Below are positions 50,465-61,606 of a DNA stretch of 64,000 nt, one piece after another. The DNA comes from Plotosus lineatus (lineage: Eukaryota > Chordata > Actinopteri > Siluriformes > Plotosidae), in the NCBI GenBank assembly GCA_024760905.1, contig CM045729.1:3527663-3591662 (forward strand), given 5' to 3'. Under the pieces are notes generated by a model, which was not told where the DNA came from, made no database searches, and saw only the letters and a list, made by a program, of their open reading frames with translations. The translations under genes were made by a program, and so were the position numbers. How positions within the stretch are numbered: the stretch's first letter is position 1; each line of letters starts with the position of its first letter.

Positions 50465-50990
50465 CCGTATTTTTTGGACTATATGTCGCTCCGGAGTACA
50501 AGTTGCATTGGCCAGAACATGCACGATAAAGAACAAAAAACATATATTAAGTTGCACCTTGGCTTGGAAATCTGCTGGCAGTTTTTGTGACGTTGTGGTC
50601 CTCGCTCTGATAGAGAGGCGGTTATGTTGCATGAAGTGGGAACACCAAGAAAGTCATCATGCAAAGTAATTTCTATTCATTTCCTTGACAACAGCCTGGA
50701 TGTGAAGGTGAAACTGCGCTGTTGACAAGCCCCTCCCTGCAGCACGTTGCTCAAGCACCCATATGCAAACTCGTTCCTCTAGCTGTAGGCCCGCGATTCA
50801 CTTTTTTGTTTTCTTCATTGCACTTATAATAATCTCCACTTTTCTCCAGTCCCTCACAAGTTTCTCATTCACTCCACACGTTCGTTCTGCTGCTCAATTA
50901 CCATTTTCTGCTGCATATTTCACTACTTGTAGCTTGAAATCTGCAGAATAGAATTTTATTTTTTGGGGAAATTTCTTCAGTGGTACAGGG
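50465..50990 (-). mobile_element. Pogo-group transposon fragment (POGK-like)
   Basis: The minus strand reads KIKFYSADFKLQVVKYAAEN, then, across frameshifts, KLVRDWRKVE and LEERVCIWVLEQRAAGRGLS, and finally MQHNRLSIRARTTTSQKLPA. This is the N-terminal DNA-binding region of a pogo-type transposase related to the one domesticated as POGK. The left edge GCCGTATTTTTTGGACTATA is a known-type terminal sequence of such elements. The DDE domain is missing between the last motif and that end, so this is an internally deleted copy. Confidence 0.75.
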
Positions 50991-51082
50991 TGAGCAGGTA
51001 CTGGTACCCAATCCTCAAGTGCCCTCTTGTGAACATGTAAAATTATGTTTGTTGTTATTATGATAATAATTTCACATAATAC

Positions 51083-51086
<4 letters not shown>

Positions 51087-51159
<73 letters not shown>
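51087..51159. repeat. (TA)n microsatellite at the cut end of RTE-A copy 6
   Basis: About 36 TA units joined directly to the interior of an RTE-A reading frame. Confidence 0.97.
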
Positions 51160-51162
<3 letters not shown>

Positions 51163-52997
51163 AGCACACTTCTCCCACATTCTTCTGGCATCCTCTCACT
51201 CTCTAGTACCTTGTGGAATGTTCTTGTCAGGAAATCTACTGCTTCCTCTCCGATACACTTCCATATCTCCACCGGTATGTCATCAGGACCAACTGCCTTT
51301 CCATTCTTCATCCTCTTCAATGTCCTCCTCACTTCACCCTTACTAATCTTTGCTACTTCCTGGTCCTCAACAGTCACCTCTTCTACTCTTTTTTCTCTCT
51401 CATTTTCCTCATTCATCAGCTCTTCAAAGTACTCTTTCCATCTTCCCAGCACACTTCTGTCATCGGTCAACACGTTTCCCTCTCCGTCCTTAATCACTCT
51501 AACTTGCTGCACGTCCTTCCCATCTCTATTTCTCTGCTGTGCCAACCTGTATAAATCCTTTTCTCCCTCTTTACTGTCCAACCTATCATACAAGTCATCA
51601 TATGCCCTCTGTTTGGCCTTTGACACCGCTACATTCGCCTTATGCTGTGTCTCCCTGTACTTCTGTTTACTCTCTTCAGTCCTCTCAATGTCCCACTTGT
51701 TCTTAGCTAACCTTTTCCTTTGTACACACTCCTGCACTTCCTCATTCCACCACCAAGTCTCCTTATCTCCTTTCCTTCCAGAGGACATGCCAAGTACTCT
51801 CCTACCTGTCTCCCTGATCACATTTGCTCTGGTTGTCCAGTCATCCGGAAGAACTTCCTGACCTCTCAAAGCCTGTTTCAACTCCTCCTTGAAGACAACA
51901 CGACACTCTACCTTTTTCAGCTTCCACCACTTTGTCTTCTGCTCGGCCTTTGCCTTCTTCACCTTCCTTACCACTAGCGTCATCTTGCACACCACCATCC
52001 TTATGCTGTTTGGCAACACTGTCACCCACTACTACTTTGCAGTCACTGACTTCCTTCAAATTACATCGTCTGCACAAGATGTAGTCTACCTGTGTGCTCC
52101 TACCTCCGCTTTCATAAGTCACCCTATGCTCCTCTCTCTTCTGGAAGAAAGTATTCACCACAGCCATTTCCATCCTTTTTGCAAAATCGATCAACATCTG
52201 TCCTTCTGTGTTCCTGTCCTGGATACCAAACCTGCCCATCTCACTTCCTCGTCCCCTGTGTTTCCTGCACCAACATGTCCATTGAAGTCTGCACCAATGA
52301 CCACTCTTTCACCTCTGGCGGTACTCTGCATCACTTCATCTCACTCCAGAATCTCTCCTTCTCTTCTCGCTCACATCCTGCCTGTGGGGCATAAGCACTA
52401 ACAACATTGACCATCACACGTTCAAGTTCTAACTTGAGACTCATCACTCTGTCTGACACTCTTTTCACTTCTAGAACATTCCTGACAAACTCCTCCTTCA
52501 AGATGACTCCGACTCCATTTCTCTTCCCATCCACACCATGATAAAACAGTTTAAACCCTGATCCTAAGCTTCTAGCCTTGCTACCTTTCCACCTGGTCTC
52601 CTGAACACACAGTATGTCCACCTTCCTCCTCTGCATCATGTCAGCCAGCTCTCTACCTTTTCCTGCCATAGTTCCAACATTCAAAGTCCCTACTCTCAGT
52701 CCGAGACTCATGCCTTTCCTCTTCTCTCTCTGCTTACGGACATGCCTCCCGTCTCTCCTTTTTCGACCAACAGTAGTCCTATTTCCACCAGCACCCTGTT
52801 GGTTGACAGCACTGATGGCGGTCGTTGTTAACCCGGCCTTGAGCGATCCGGTATGAAATTTGTTCTGATCATTTGCATGTTTATTTTGGCACAGCCAATC
52901 CTGTCGCAGCCCTCTGCATTTATCCGGGCTTGGGACCGGTGTGAGGAGGAACACTGGGTTGTGCCCCCCCCCCCCACCCCCCCCCCCACGGCTGCAT
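51160..52997 (-). mobile_element. RTE-A LINE copy 6, 3' half missing
   Basis: The 5' end is intact (GGCTGCAT at 52997, plus-strand reading, followed by (ATTC)n), with the endonuclease in 52331-53005 (VGTLNVGTM, VQETRWKG), the middle in 51841-52239, and the linker to early RT in 51072-52025 (GPDDIP, then ESERMPEECGRSVLA). It is then cut by (TA)n. The RT catalytic core, C-terminus and 3' UTR are absent. This is opposite to the usual 5' truncation. Confidence 0.88.
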
Positions 52998-53036
52998 TCA
53001 TTCATTCATTCTTCCATTCATATATATTAATATATA

Positions 53037-53095
53037 CAGTGGTACCTTGACTTACAAGTGTCTTTTATAATGAATTTTCCTTGATTATATATATT
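53037..53095 (+). mobile_element. Tigger-like MITE, family 2, left-end fragment
   Basis: CAGTGGTACCTTGACTTACA and GTGTCTTTTATAATGAATTT match the left ends at 33183 and 44162. Followed by a (CATA)n tract at 53098-53137. Confidence 0.7.
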
Positions 53096-53137
53096 TTCCA
53101 TACATACATACATACATACATACATACATACATACTA

Positions 53138-53665
53138 TACATATATCATGAGCCAATCACATCTTGCAGTCAGTTATAGATGGATTTTACCAGTGTGGAG
53201 ATTTTCTGTTTAAAATAACATTTTTTGGTGCATCATTTTTTTTTCATTGTTGTAATAATCAAAACTCAGAAATATTACAATATGATGATTCTTGTTGCAT
53301 GGTGATATTTTTAATAGAAAGTGATGGTTGCTCAGGACTTTTGAAGTTACTTTGTTTCTGAACTTCGATATTTTTTATCCATTTTGTAATCAGTTAAATT
53401 CCCTGCACAGAACCAAGTGGAAAAACATCTCAGAACCAGACCAGTACACTGAGGATTTGGATGCTAACATGAAGCTGATTGGATCAGGATTGTTGAAGTA
53501 CACATCAGTCACACCGCCCAAAACGTGACTGAATACCTGGTTTGATATGATGAGCCACATATTGTGGGTGTTGTGATACTGATAGTTTGTTTGTTTATTT
53601 ATTTATTTATTTTTATTGGTGATTGCAGACTGTACGAGTGCATTATTGATCCTCTTTGGACTGGA

Positions 53666-53670
<5 letters not shown>
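53138..53670. other. No gene seen
   Basis: AT-rich unique-looking sequence. The 53328-53528 frame (66 aa) has no recognisable motif. Confidence 0.4.

Positions 53671-53745
<75 letters not shown>
53671..53745. repeat. (TC)n microsatellite
   Basis: About 36 TC units. Confidence 0.97.
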
Positions 53746-53769
53746 TCTCTCTCTGTGTATGTATGTGTG

Positions 53770-54880
53770 ATATTTTGACCTATTGAGGATATTGTAATAT
53801 GAATATAGAGGTTTGTTGTAAATATTCTGATATTTTGCATAAAGAAAACTGAGTATTGTAATATACTGAGTACTGTGACATATTGTGAGCATCATGACAA
53901 ATTGTGAGTATTGTGATATATTGTGAGTACAGACATATTGTGATCATTGTGATACACTGAGTATCTTGACACAGCAAATATTAAATATTGTGTGAGTATA
54001 ATGCTATGTCGTGAATATCGGGATACATTGTATCATGATAAATAGTGTCATCTCCTGAATATCACAATAAACTATACGTATTGTACTAGGGCTGAGTATT
54101 GTGATATATTGTGAGCACTGTGATACACTGAGTATAATGAGACATAGCGGAAATTTAATATACTGGGAGTATTGGGATATGTCGTGAGTATTGGGATACA
54201 TTGTATCATGATAAATAGTGTCATCTCCTGAGTATCATGATGAACTATAAGTATTGTACTAGGGCTGACTAGTGTGATGTACTATGAGTGTTATGACATA
54301 TTGTGAGTATCATGATCAATTGTGAGCATTTCACTATGCCGAGTATTGTGTCATATTGTCAGTTTTGTGGCATACTGTCAGTACCACGATCAATTGTGAG
54401 GATTGTAATATACTGAGTATTGTGACATGTGGGCATCATGACAAATTTTGAGTATTGTGATATATTGTAAGTACAGTGGCATATTGTGAGCGCTGTGACA
54501 CACTGAGTATTGAGTGTTGTGATAAGGTGTGAGTATCATGACACATTGGATGATGATAAATTGTGACATATCCCGAGTATCATGATGAACTATGAGTAGC
54601 TAAGTATGATCAATTGTGAGTATTTTAATATACTGAGTATTGTGATGTATTGTCAGTATTGTGGCATACTGTTAGCATCACGATAAATTGTGCGTATGGT
54701 GATATACTAAGTGTTGTGATGTATTGTCAGCGCCGTTATAAAGTCTGAGTATTGGGATATACTGAGTATCGTGGTGTATTGTTCATGTTGTGATATATTG
54801 TTGGTACCATGATAAATTGTGAGTATATCCTGAGTATCGTGATATATTGTGAGTCCTGGTTCTATCATGCAAATCATGAT
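53770..54880. repeat. AT-rich satellite array 1
   Basis: Imperfect units built from TATTGTGAGTATTGTGATA and variants (ACTGAGTATTGTGA, TATCATGATAAAT). A ~175-bp block is duplicated: CGGGATACATTGTATCATGA near 54019 and GGGATACATTGTATCATGAT near 54193 share the following GTCATCTCCTGA and GTACTAGGGCTGA. Open frames of the QYSQYITIL type are by-products. Confidence 0.88.
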
Positions 54881-55084
54881 ACTACCGTGTACTATTCGTA
54901 CTCCTAAGTGATAAGGTTTTGGGTTCAGATGTTGCAGCTGACTGTAAGTGCTCTAGAAAATCCATTAATCCTGAGTAAGTGTGTTATTCTGGTACAGATG
55001 GCGACAGACCTGGACTTTTCTGTACAAAATACATCCCGCCTGGACATCTCTGTTCATCGTGTACACCTTTATACTTTATCATAA

Positions 55085-55215
55085 GTAATTTTGTGTATCC
55101 GGAGATGCTTCTGGGCAACAGGAGGATAACAGGGGAACCCAGAGTAACCCAAGAAAGTCCACCCAAAGAGCAACTGAGCTCAGGATCAAACTAAGGAACC
55201 TGGAGCCGAGGTAAG
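55085..55215. mobile_element. Degenerate SINE tail-like repeat
   Basis: GGAGATGCTTCTGGGCAACA, GAACCCAGAGTAACCC and GAGCTCAGGATCAAACTAAG resemble the end of a common fish SINE in inverse orientation. Boundaries are unclear. Confidence 0.4.
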
Positions 55216-55289
55216 GATTTTAAAAAGAAATACAATAAAACAATAATATTCATTAATAATGATAATAAATACATCCAAGAGTATAATCA

Positions 55290-55375
55290 CACGGGTACTT
55301 TACCATTTACATCACTGTCCACCGGAGGCAACAGGGCAGCAGGTGACTTCTGTCTGGTCACAGTCTGACAGGGAG
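55290..55375 (-). repeat. Repeat motif attached to a GA tract, second copy
   Basis: Inverse of 9711-9790 (ACATCACTGTCCACCGGAGG, then TTCTGTCTGGTCACAGTCTG), followed by the (GA)n tract at 55376-55455. Confidence 0.72.
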
Positions 55376-55459
55376 AGAGAGCGCGAGAGAGAGAGGGGGA
55401 GAGGGAGGGACAGAGATCAGGGGATGAGAGAGAGAAAAAGAGAGAGAGAGGGGGGGTAT

Positions 55460-56209
55460 TGAATGAATCTTTATGAATGTATTTGAATGATTGGATTATA
55501 ATTACACAGTCGTCCAGCACTCCTGAATGCAGTGTTCCTGTAATTATATTATACAGTCAGCAGCAGTTTGGATAATAACTGCTATTGAAAATCTGAAAAA
55601 CAGTCATTTCATCTGTTATCAGAGAGACATGAGCAAAACCAACGAAAGGTGAAGAAAGAAAAAGTTACTTACAAAGAAGTAGATGGGGAAAAACAGGCAA
55701 AAAAAAAAAACAAAAAAAACAATGTAGCCTCAGGGAGCTGAGATGGCAAGAAAATATGGAGGAGAAATGGAGAAAGAATGAAAAAACACATCCATTGTGA
55801 TCCTTGAGTATGTTCTTCATTTAACATTATAAATTACATCAGCACACGAGATTACTCCATCAACCCAAACACTTCCCCGTTAGAGCAAATATCACCTGGA
55901 AGAAATCGAAGCAAAGCAGTGAAGAAAAAGAAAAAGAAAAAAATGAGTAATGGAATGGAAACCAGATTTGAAAGCCTTGTGTAGGGCTGGATTTTTCACC
56001 CCCATCACCACCACCCAAACAGGGTAAGATCTGGAAGAATGGAGCTCAATTCCTCTGAAAGCTCGTTAAATTTAAGATGAGGTGCAGTGATGGTCTCCTG
56101 GTGGCCCGTGCTTCTAAATCATGCCTTGATTTTTCCTCAAGCCAAGATGTATTGTAGAATAACTGAGTAACACAACCAGAGCACTGTGATCCATTGTATC
56201 AGAATAAAT
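55460..56209. other. No gene seen
   Basis: AT-rich unique-looking sequence with A-rich runs. Confidence 0.4.
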
Positions 56210-56454
56210 CGAGAGCACATCTTCTATAATCACCTGAAGAGAGAGGATGGTCTCACCACCCCTCGAAACAGATCTGTAGTGATAAATGGAGTTTCAATAG
56301 AAAGTCTTTGTCCTGTCCTTTTATTTTTGTTTATTTGCTCTACCAAAAAGTATTGAGCACTCTCCTACGGAAGGATCTACTCAGAAAATCCCCTATATAT
56401 ATATATAGGGGATTTTCTGAGTAGATCCTTCCGTAGGAGAGTGCTCAATACTTT
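56210..56454 (+). mobile_element. Penelope-like terminal repeat, copy D, with palindromic end
   Basis: Same terminal block as at 24372-24545: hammerhead region, TTATTTGCTCTACCAAAAAG, and CTACGGAAGGATCTACTCAG. At 56347-56454 the end forms a perfect 108-bp palindrome centred on the TA run, i.e. the last ~50 bp of the terminal repeat are followed at once by their own inverse. Confidence 0.85.
56229..56283 (+). ncRNA. Hammerhead ribozyme, type I, Penelope-like copy D
   Basis: Stem I 5' ATCAC (56229-56233); CTGAAGA (56234-56240); stem II GAGAGGATGG, loop TCTCA, CCACCCCTC (56241-56264) with one bulged A and one A-C mismatch; GAAA (56265-56268); stem III CAG-AT-CTG (56269-56276); UA (56277-56278); stem I 3' GTGAT (56279-56283). 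The core is intact; stem II is weaker than in copies A and B. Confidence 0.82.
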
Positions 56455-56471
56455 ATATATATACACATGTA

Positions 56472-56486
<15 letters not shown>

Positions 56487-56536
<50 letters not shown>
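56487..56536. repeat. (CA)n microsatellite
   Basis: About 25 CA units. Confidence 0.96.
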
Positions 56537-56539
<3 letters not shown>

Positions 56540-56540
<1 letters not shown>

Positions 56541-58155
56541 TACTGTGACCATTTGGTTACATTCACAGTATTGTGGTATATCGAGAGTATTGTGATTTAT
56601 TGTACCATGCATGTTATGAGTATCCGTGGTATACCATGAGTATTTTGACCCATTGTGAGTACAGTGATACATTTGTGAATATTGTGACATATGAGTATAA
56701 CATATTGTGGGTATTGTGGTAGAATGTGATTATTATGGCACATTGTGCGTGTTGTGAAATATTTTGAGTGTCATGCATATTTTGAGTTTAGGGATATATT
56801 GTATTATGACGATATATTGTGAGGATTGAGGTGTACTGTGATTGGCATAGTGTGAGTATTGTGATATAGTGTATCCTGATATATGAATGTCATGGAACAC
56901 CATGCATATTATGACAAGTTGTGAGTTTTGTTAAATTGTGTCACTACCGTGATGCACTGTGAGTGCTGTGACTTATATAGTGAGTGTAACATATTGTGAG
57001 CACTGTGGTGTATCGTGAGTATTGTGAGCTATTATGACTGTTGTGACATATAATGAGTATAATAACATTGCGAGTACTGTGGGTATTGCGAACACTGTGA
57101 TGCATTGTGGGCGTTGTGACATAATGACTATAGTAACATATTGCGAGTACTGTGGTGTACCATGAGTATTGTGACACATTGTAACCATTGTGACATATAA
57201 TGAATATAACATTTTGTGAGTACTGTGGTACCTCGTCAGTATTGTGACATATAACGAGTATGACAACATATTATGAGTACTGTGTTGGATTGCAAATATT
57301 GTGACACATTGAGATTGTTGTGTCATATAATGAGATTAATGACATTGTGAATACTGTGATGCATTGTGAGCATTGTGACATAACTATAATAACATATTGT
57401 GAGTACTGTGGTGTGCCATGAGTATTGTGACACATTGTGAGCGTTGTGACATATAACGAGTATAATAACATTTCATGAGTGCTGTGGTGTATTGTGAATA
57501 TTGTGATGCATTGTGATTGTTGTGACATATAACAAGTATAATAACACTGTGAGCGCTGGTTCAACACTGAGTCATATTGTGAGTGGTGTGGTACAGTAAG
57601 TATCGTGGTATACCTGCAAGTAATGTGATATATTGTGAGTATTGTGATGTGATTGTAGTGAAATACTTGCAAGTGTAATAACATTGTGATGCATTGTGAG
57701 TGTTATGACATATAACAAGTGTAATAACATATTGCGAGTGGTGTGGTATCGTAAGTAGTATCATGGTATACTTGCAAGTGTTGTGATATACTGTGAGTAT
57801 TGTAATGCATTGTGACCGTTGTGAAATATAACGAGTATAATAACTATTGCGAGTGGTGTGGTATCGTAAGTAGTATCATGGTATACTTGCAAGTGTTGTG
57901 ATATACTGTGAGTATTGTAATGCATTGTGACCGTTGTGAAATATAACGAGTATAATAACTATTAAGTAGTGGTGTGGTATCGTAAGTAGTATCATGGTAT
58001 ACTTGCAAGTGTTGTGATATACTGTGAGTATTGTAATGCATTGTGACCGTTGTGAAATATAACGAGTATAATAACTATTGTGAGTCGTGTGGTATAGTAA
58101 GTATCATGGCATACTTGCAAAGTAATGTGATATATTGTGGGTGCTGTGGTGTACC
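56540..58155. repeat. AT-rich satellite array 2
   Basis: Same unit type as 53770-54880 (TATTGTGAGTATTGTGACATA variants). From 57731 to about 58080 a ~115-bp higher-order unit occurs three times in tandem (GTGTGGTATCGTAAGTAGTA at 57741, 57856 and 57972), far more alike than the surrounding units, so it expanded recently. Confidence 0.9.
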
Positions 58156-58159
58156 GATG

Positions 58160-58917
58160 CCCTCACTCACCTGAGCTCAGCTGGGATTGGCTCAGTTCCT
58201 TATGGCCCCGGTGGATCAACTTTGGAGGCAATGGGTAGATGCCCTCGTGCTTTCCTTTGCAAATTAAAACAAAGTTTATAAAAACGTCGAGAGCGTTCCT
58301 TCCCACCATGAGCTGAGTAACACAGACATATTAGATTCCACAGGATCACGGCAGGACACGGCAGAGGCAGATATTTAGCACGTCTTCATTCTCCTTGGTT
58401 TCTCACTGTGCATGTCAGAGTGCTATAAAATCACACTCATCTCAAAACTGCCTCCACGAGTCACGGCTGTCAGCCGAGCCTGCTGTTCCCTCGCGCTTCA
58501 CTTTTCAGCCAAACCTAGATGATCAACTGGATCCAAAACATCACTTGAATCTCATGAACAAAAAATATGTGGAGTCAAATCGCTCTGATGCTGCGGTGGC
58601 TGCCAGCGGGGCAGCGGCAAGGAAACATGTGGTGATTTTAATATCCAGGGGGGAGCAGCGTGAATGTGCAGATATATTTATTTCCCTGTGTTCCGCCGCA
58701 CCTGGGAGAAATATTACTTCATCAGTGTCGCCAGCAACTTCGGCCATCTCAGCAGATCTGGTCTCTACACCCACATCTCCTGACAGACTATACCGTCTGA
58801 TATTTATGCCATCGTTTTACAGATGACATTTTATCTAGACCAAAGGTCAAAGGTTACAGAGGTCTTTTATACATAATACACAATCAGAGCTCGAATATAA
58901 AGTGAACATCACACTGG
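58160..58917. other. No confirmed gene; 143-aa open frame
   Basis: The plus-strand frame 58395-58826 is complex in composition (SRFTFQPNLDDQLDPKHH, GEQRECADIFISLC), unlike the repeats around it, but I recognise no domain and see no splice or promoter context. It could be chance in single-copy DNA. Confidence 0.3.
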
Positions 58918-59365
58918 GACACCGAAAGATGGAGACATGGTGGAGACATGGCAGAGACAGGGTGGACACACGGCAGCGAAATGGTGGAAACGTAAGAAAG
59001 ACAGGGTGGAGACGGAGGGGAGAAAGTGGAGACATGGCAGAATCAACGAGGAGACATGAAAAAACATAGGACAGAGACAGGGTGGATACAGTTTGGAGAC
59101 ATGGTAGAGACAGGCCGGGCACACAGCTGAGGCAGGGTGGAAATGTGGGAGAGATATAGTGGAGACAAGGTGTAAACAGTATGGAGGCATGGTAGAGACA
59201 GGGCGCAGATTTGGCAGAGACAGAGAAGACAGGGAGGAGACATGGCAGGGAAAAGGCATAGAGGGTGGCGATATGGTTGAGACGTGGCAGAAACTAGACA
59301 GAGACAGGGTGGAAATGAGGCAGAGACAGGGCGGAGACAGAGTGGAGACATGGCAGAGATAGGGC
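58918..59365. repeat. Degenerate GA-rich minisatellite
   Basis: Units like GGCAGAGACAGGGTGGAGAC recur with variable spacing of roughly 15-22 bp. Frames across it give PCLCxVSTLSPP-type repeats on the minus strand. Confidence 0.85.
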
Positions 59366-59631
59366 GGCGATATTCTGCGCTCACCCTTCAGGATTAAGTG
59401 GTTACAGAAAATGAGATCATTTATTTCATTTTTCATTCTATTTTTTCCTTTATATTTGTTTTTGTTGGTACTCGTTTGTTCTTTCATTCTGTTGTTCGTT
59501 CTTTTTATAAACCACTTAATCATAATTATGGCCGCGGGAAGACACCAGGAAATGATACTTTGAGACAATAGTAACTACAATTACTGAACCATGTTCTGAA
59601 TGTCACAATGTGAACCCCCTGAACTTTCATT

Positions 59632-59815
59632 CATTCATTTTCTGAACCACTTAATCCTAATTAGAGTTACGGGGAGGCCAGCACCCATCCTGGCCGACAC
59701 CGCGCGAGACTGCCCTGAACAGCTCGTCGGACCATCGCAGGGCAGAAACACGCTGACGGTTTTACAGCTCTTGTCGAAAGTCAGCAATGATTCTTTTCAC
59801 ATGAAACGGGGACAG
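59632..59815 (-). mobile_element. SINE family 1 tail half
   Basis: Starts TCATTCATTTTCTGAACCAC and TTAATCCTAATTAGAGTTAC; includes GTCAGCAATGATTCTTTTCA. It meets a plus-strand SINE head at 59816. Confidence 0.7.
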
Positions 59816-60035
59816 TGGTGGTCTAGTGGTATAGGACGCTGGATCACTGATCCAAAGGTTGGGGGTTCGAGTCCCACTCTCCACAAGGTTGCCACTGTCC
59901 CCCCCCAGTGCAGCTAACTGGGTTATCAAAGGCGGGCCATGTCTCTCACTGTCTATGGTGAGAGGTTGATGTAAAAGAACCATTGCTGACTTTCGTAAAG
60001 AGGAGCTGCAAAGCTGTCAGCGTGTTTCTGTCCCT
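59816..60035 (+). mobile_element. tRNA-derived SINE, family 1, head and body
   Basis: ACAGTGGTGGTCTAGTGGTA (box A region), box B GGGGTTCGAGTCCC, body to CAGCGTGTTTCTGTCCC, interrupted at 60036 by the RTE-A-ended element. Confidence 0.78.
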
Positions 60036-60164
60036 TGCTAAAAAGGGTTGTGACAGGAAGGGCATCCGACGTAAAAACCTCTGCCAAATCAAACGTGCGA
60101 ATCAGCTGATTCGCTGTGGCAACTCCCGAGTAAAAGCGAAAAAGCCGAAAGGAAGACAGACAGA
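60036..60164 (+). mobile_element. Short non-autonomous element with RTE-A ends, copy 2
   Basis: GTTGTGACAGGAAGGGCATC at the left corresponds to the RTE-A 5'-region block, and GATTCGCTGTGGCAACTCCC..AAAAGCCGAAAGGAAGA at the right to the RTE-A 3' end. Tail is (CAGA)n. Matches 10387-10530 inverted. Confidence 0.72.
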
Positions 60165-60306
60165 CACACCACAGACAGTGAGAGACACGGCCGGCCTTTG
60201 ATAACCCAGTTAGTGCACAGGGGGGACAGCGACAACTCGCTGATAGTGGGACTTGAACCCATGATCTCAAGATCAGTGATCCAGCACCTTTACCGCCAGG
60301 CCACCT
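60165..60306 (-). mobile_element. tRNA-derived SINE, family 1, head
   Basis: GATCAGTGATCCAGCACCTT and the inverse box B GGGACTTGAACCC define a minus-strand head. Together with 59816-60035 it makes an inverted pair around the RTE-A-ended element. Confidence 0.72.
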
Positions 60307-61606
60307 TTACCACTTTCCCTCTTAATCCTGTCATCTTTTTATCTCAATTCAGATCCGCCTACATTCATTTTCTTTGTTGTTTTCGTTCTCGTTCTTCTTT
60401 TCCCTTTTTTAATCCTCTTGTTCTTTCTCTGTTCTTTCCTCTTGTATCATGTCTTTACTTCTTATATACTCCTTTCTTTTATTCACGACTTCATCACTTC
60501 TTTCTTCGTCTCTGTCTGATTAAAAACTCCTGTTATACAGACTTCATTATGACCCATAATGCACTGCTGGGGATCAGAAAGGAGAAGCGTTGGCTATTCT
60601 CTCCATCACATGGCGATCTTTGTGCTAGCCTCCCTATTCCGCTCGGCGACCTGAATCAAACAGCCGTACTGCGAGTGTGGTCGTTCTGCGAGAACATGAC
60701 GGTTCAGAGGGACCAGTCCGCGTGCGTCCACATTCTCTTCACAAGAAAGTGTCACAACCCCCTGGAGCTGATTTGATCTTAATCTGACGCTTTGAAGGCG
60801 CTCTAATTAGCGGCGCTTATTTTCTGTGGCGCGTCTGAAGGAGACGGCGCTTCATGATGTAACATGATGTTGTTTAATGTAATGTGTTGTGGCAGGATTG
60901 TTCTCGCCGCGATGACAGATGGCCTCATTTGCTTTACGCATTAAAAAGTCATTATTCTCTCCAAATCTGCACGGCGGCGCGTGAGACTTTCTTATTGTGC
61001 CGGCTCTAAAACACACGGCGTAAAAATGTCACGGCTCACGCCAGGCAAAAACAAAAGCAGTTGCTCCTGGGTTTGAAGGAGAGAAAATATATCGCTAGCT
61101 GCTGTATCCTGATTGAAATTTAGAGCCTGGATATCCTAAACGTCCTTTTCCCTTTACAGAGGCAATTTCCTGTGAGGATTGTGGGTAGTAAATATAGTTA
61201 ATGTGGCGCGGCTGCTGCCGGAGAACGCCGACGTGACTTATCTTTGCGATTCTGTTGAGGGAAAAGAAAAAAGAAGAGAGCAGAGATATGAGGCCGAACG
61301 TGTAGAAAGGTAAACAATTACAGCGGCGCCCAGTAGAGAAAATAAAGCTTTGATGAGGACTCAGGTTTCCGCCGACGCTAACACAGTTTATCCTACAGCT
61401 AGCGCATTATAACTACGCTTACATCGTACACCTGGATAAACTTAACGATCAGAAGGACAGACGAATAAAAATGATCCGTAAACCGTCCCCACCTCGACTC
61501 ATTTTTATCGGATTACTGAGATGAGGCTTCACTGCTCCTCCTGCTGGAAACTCCGGCGTTCATCTGATTTTGTTTTTAAAAATGATGCGATACTGTATTA
61601 ATCTTG
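60307..61606. other. Candidate single-copy noncoding DNA
   Basis: From about 60540 the sequence loses repeat texture and becomes richer in CpG and TAATTA/TAATTAG-like motifs (CTCTAATTAGCGGCGC near 60801). No open frame with a recognisable domain; 60198-60776 (192 aa) starts inside a SINE and runs through a pyrimidine stretch. It could hold regulatory sequence. Confidence 0.4.

Noticed and set aside
57271..58041. QYSQYITIL-type open frames on the minus strand
   Set aside because: By-products of the AT-rich satellite.
59816..59900. Functional tRNA gene
   Set aside because: Box A and box B are present but acceptor stem pairing is not, and the same head recurs many times as part of a SINE.
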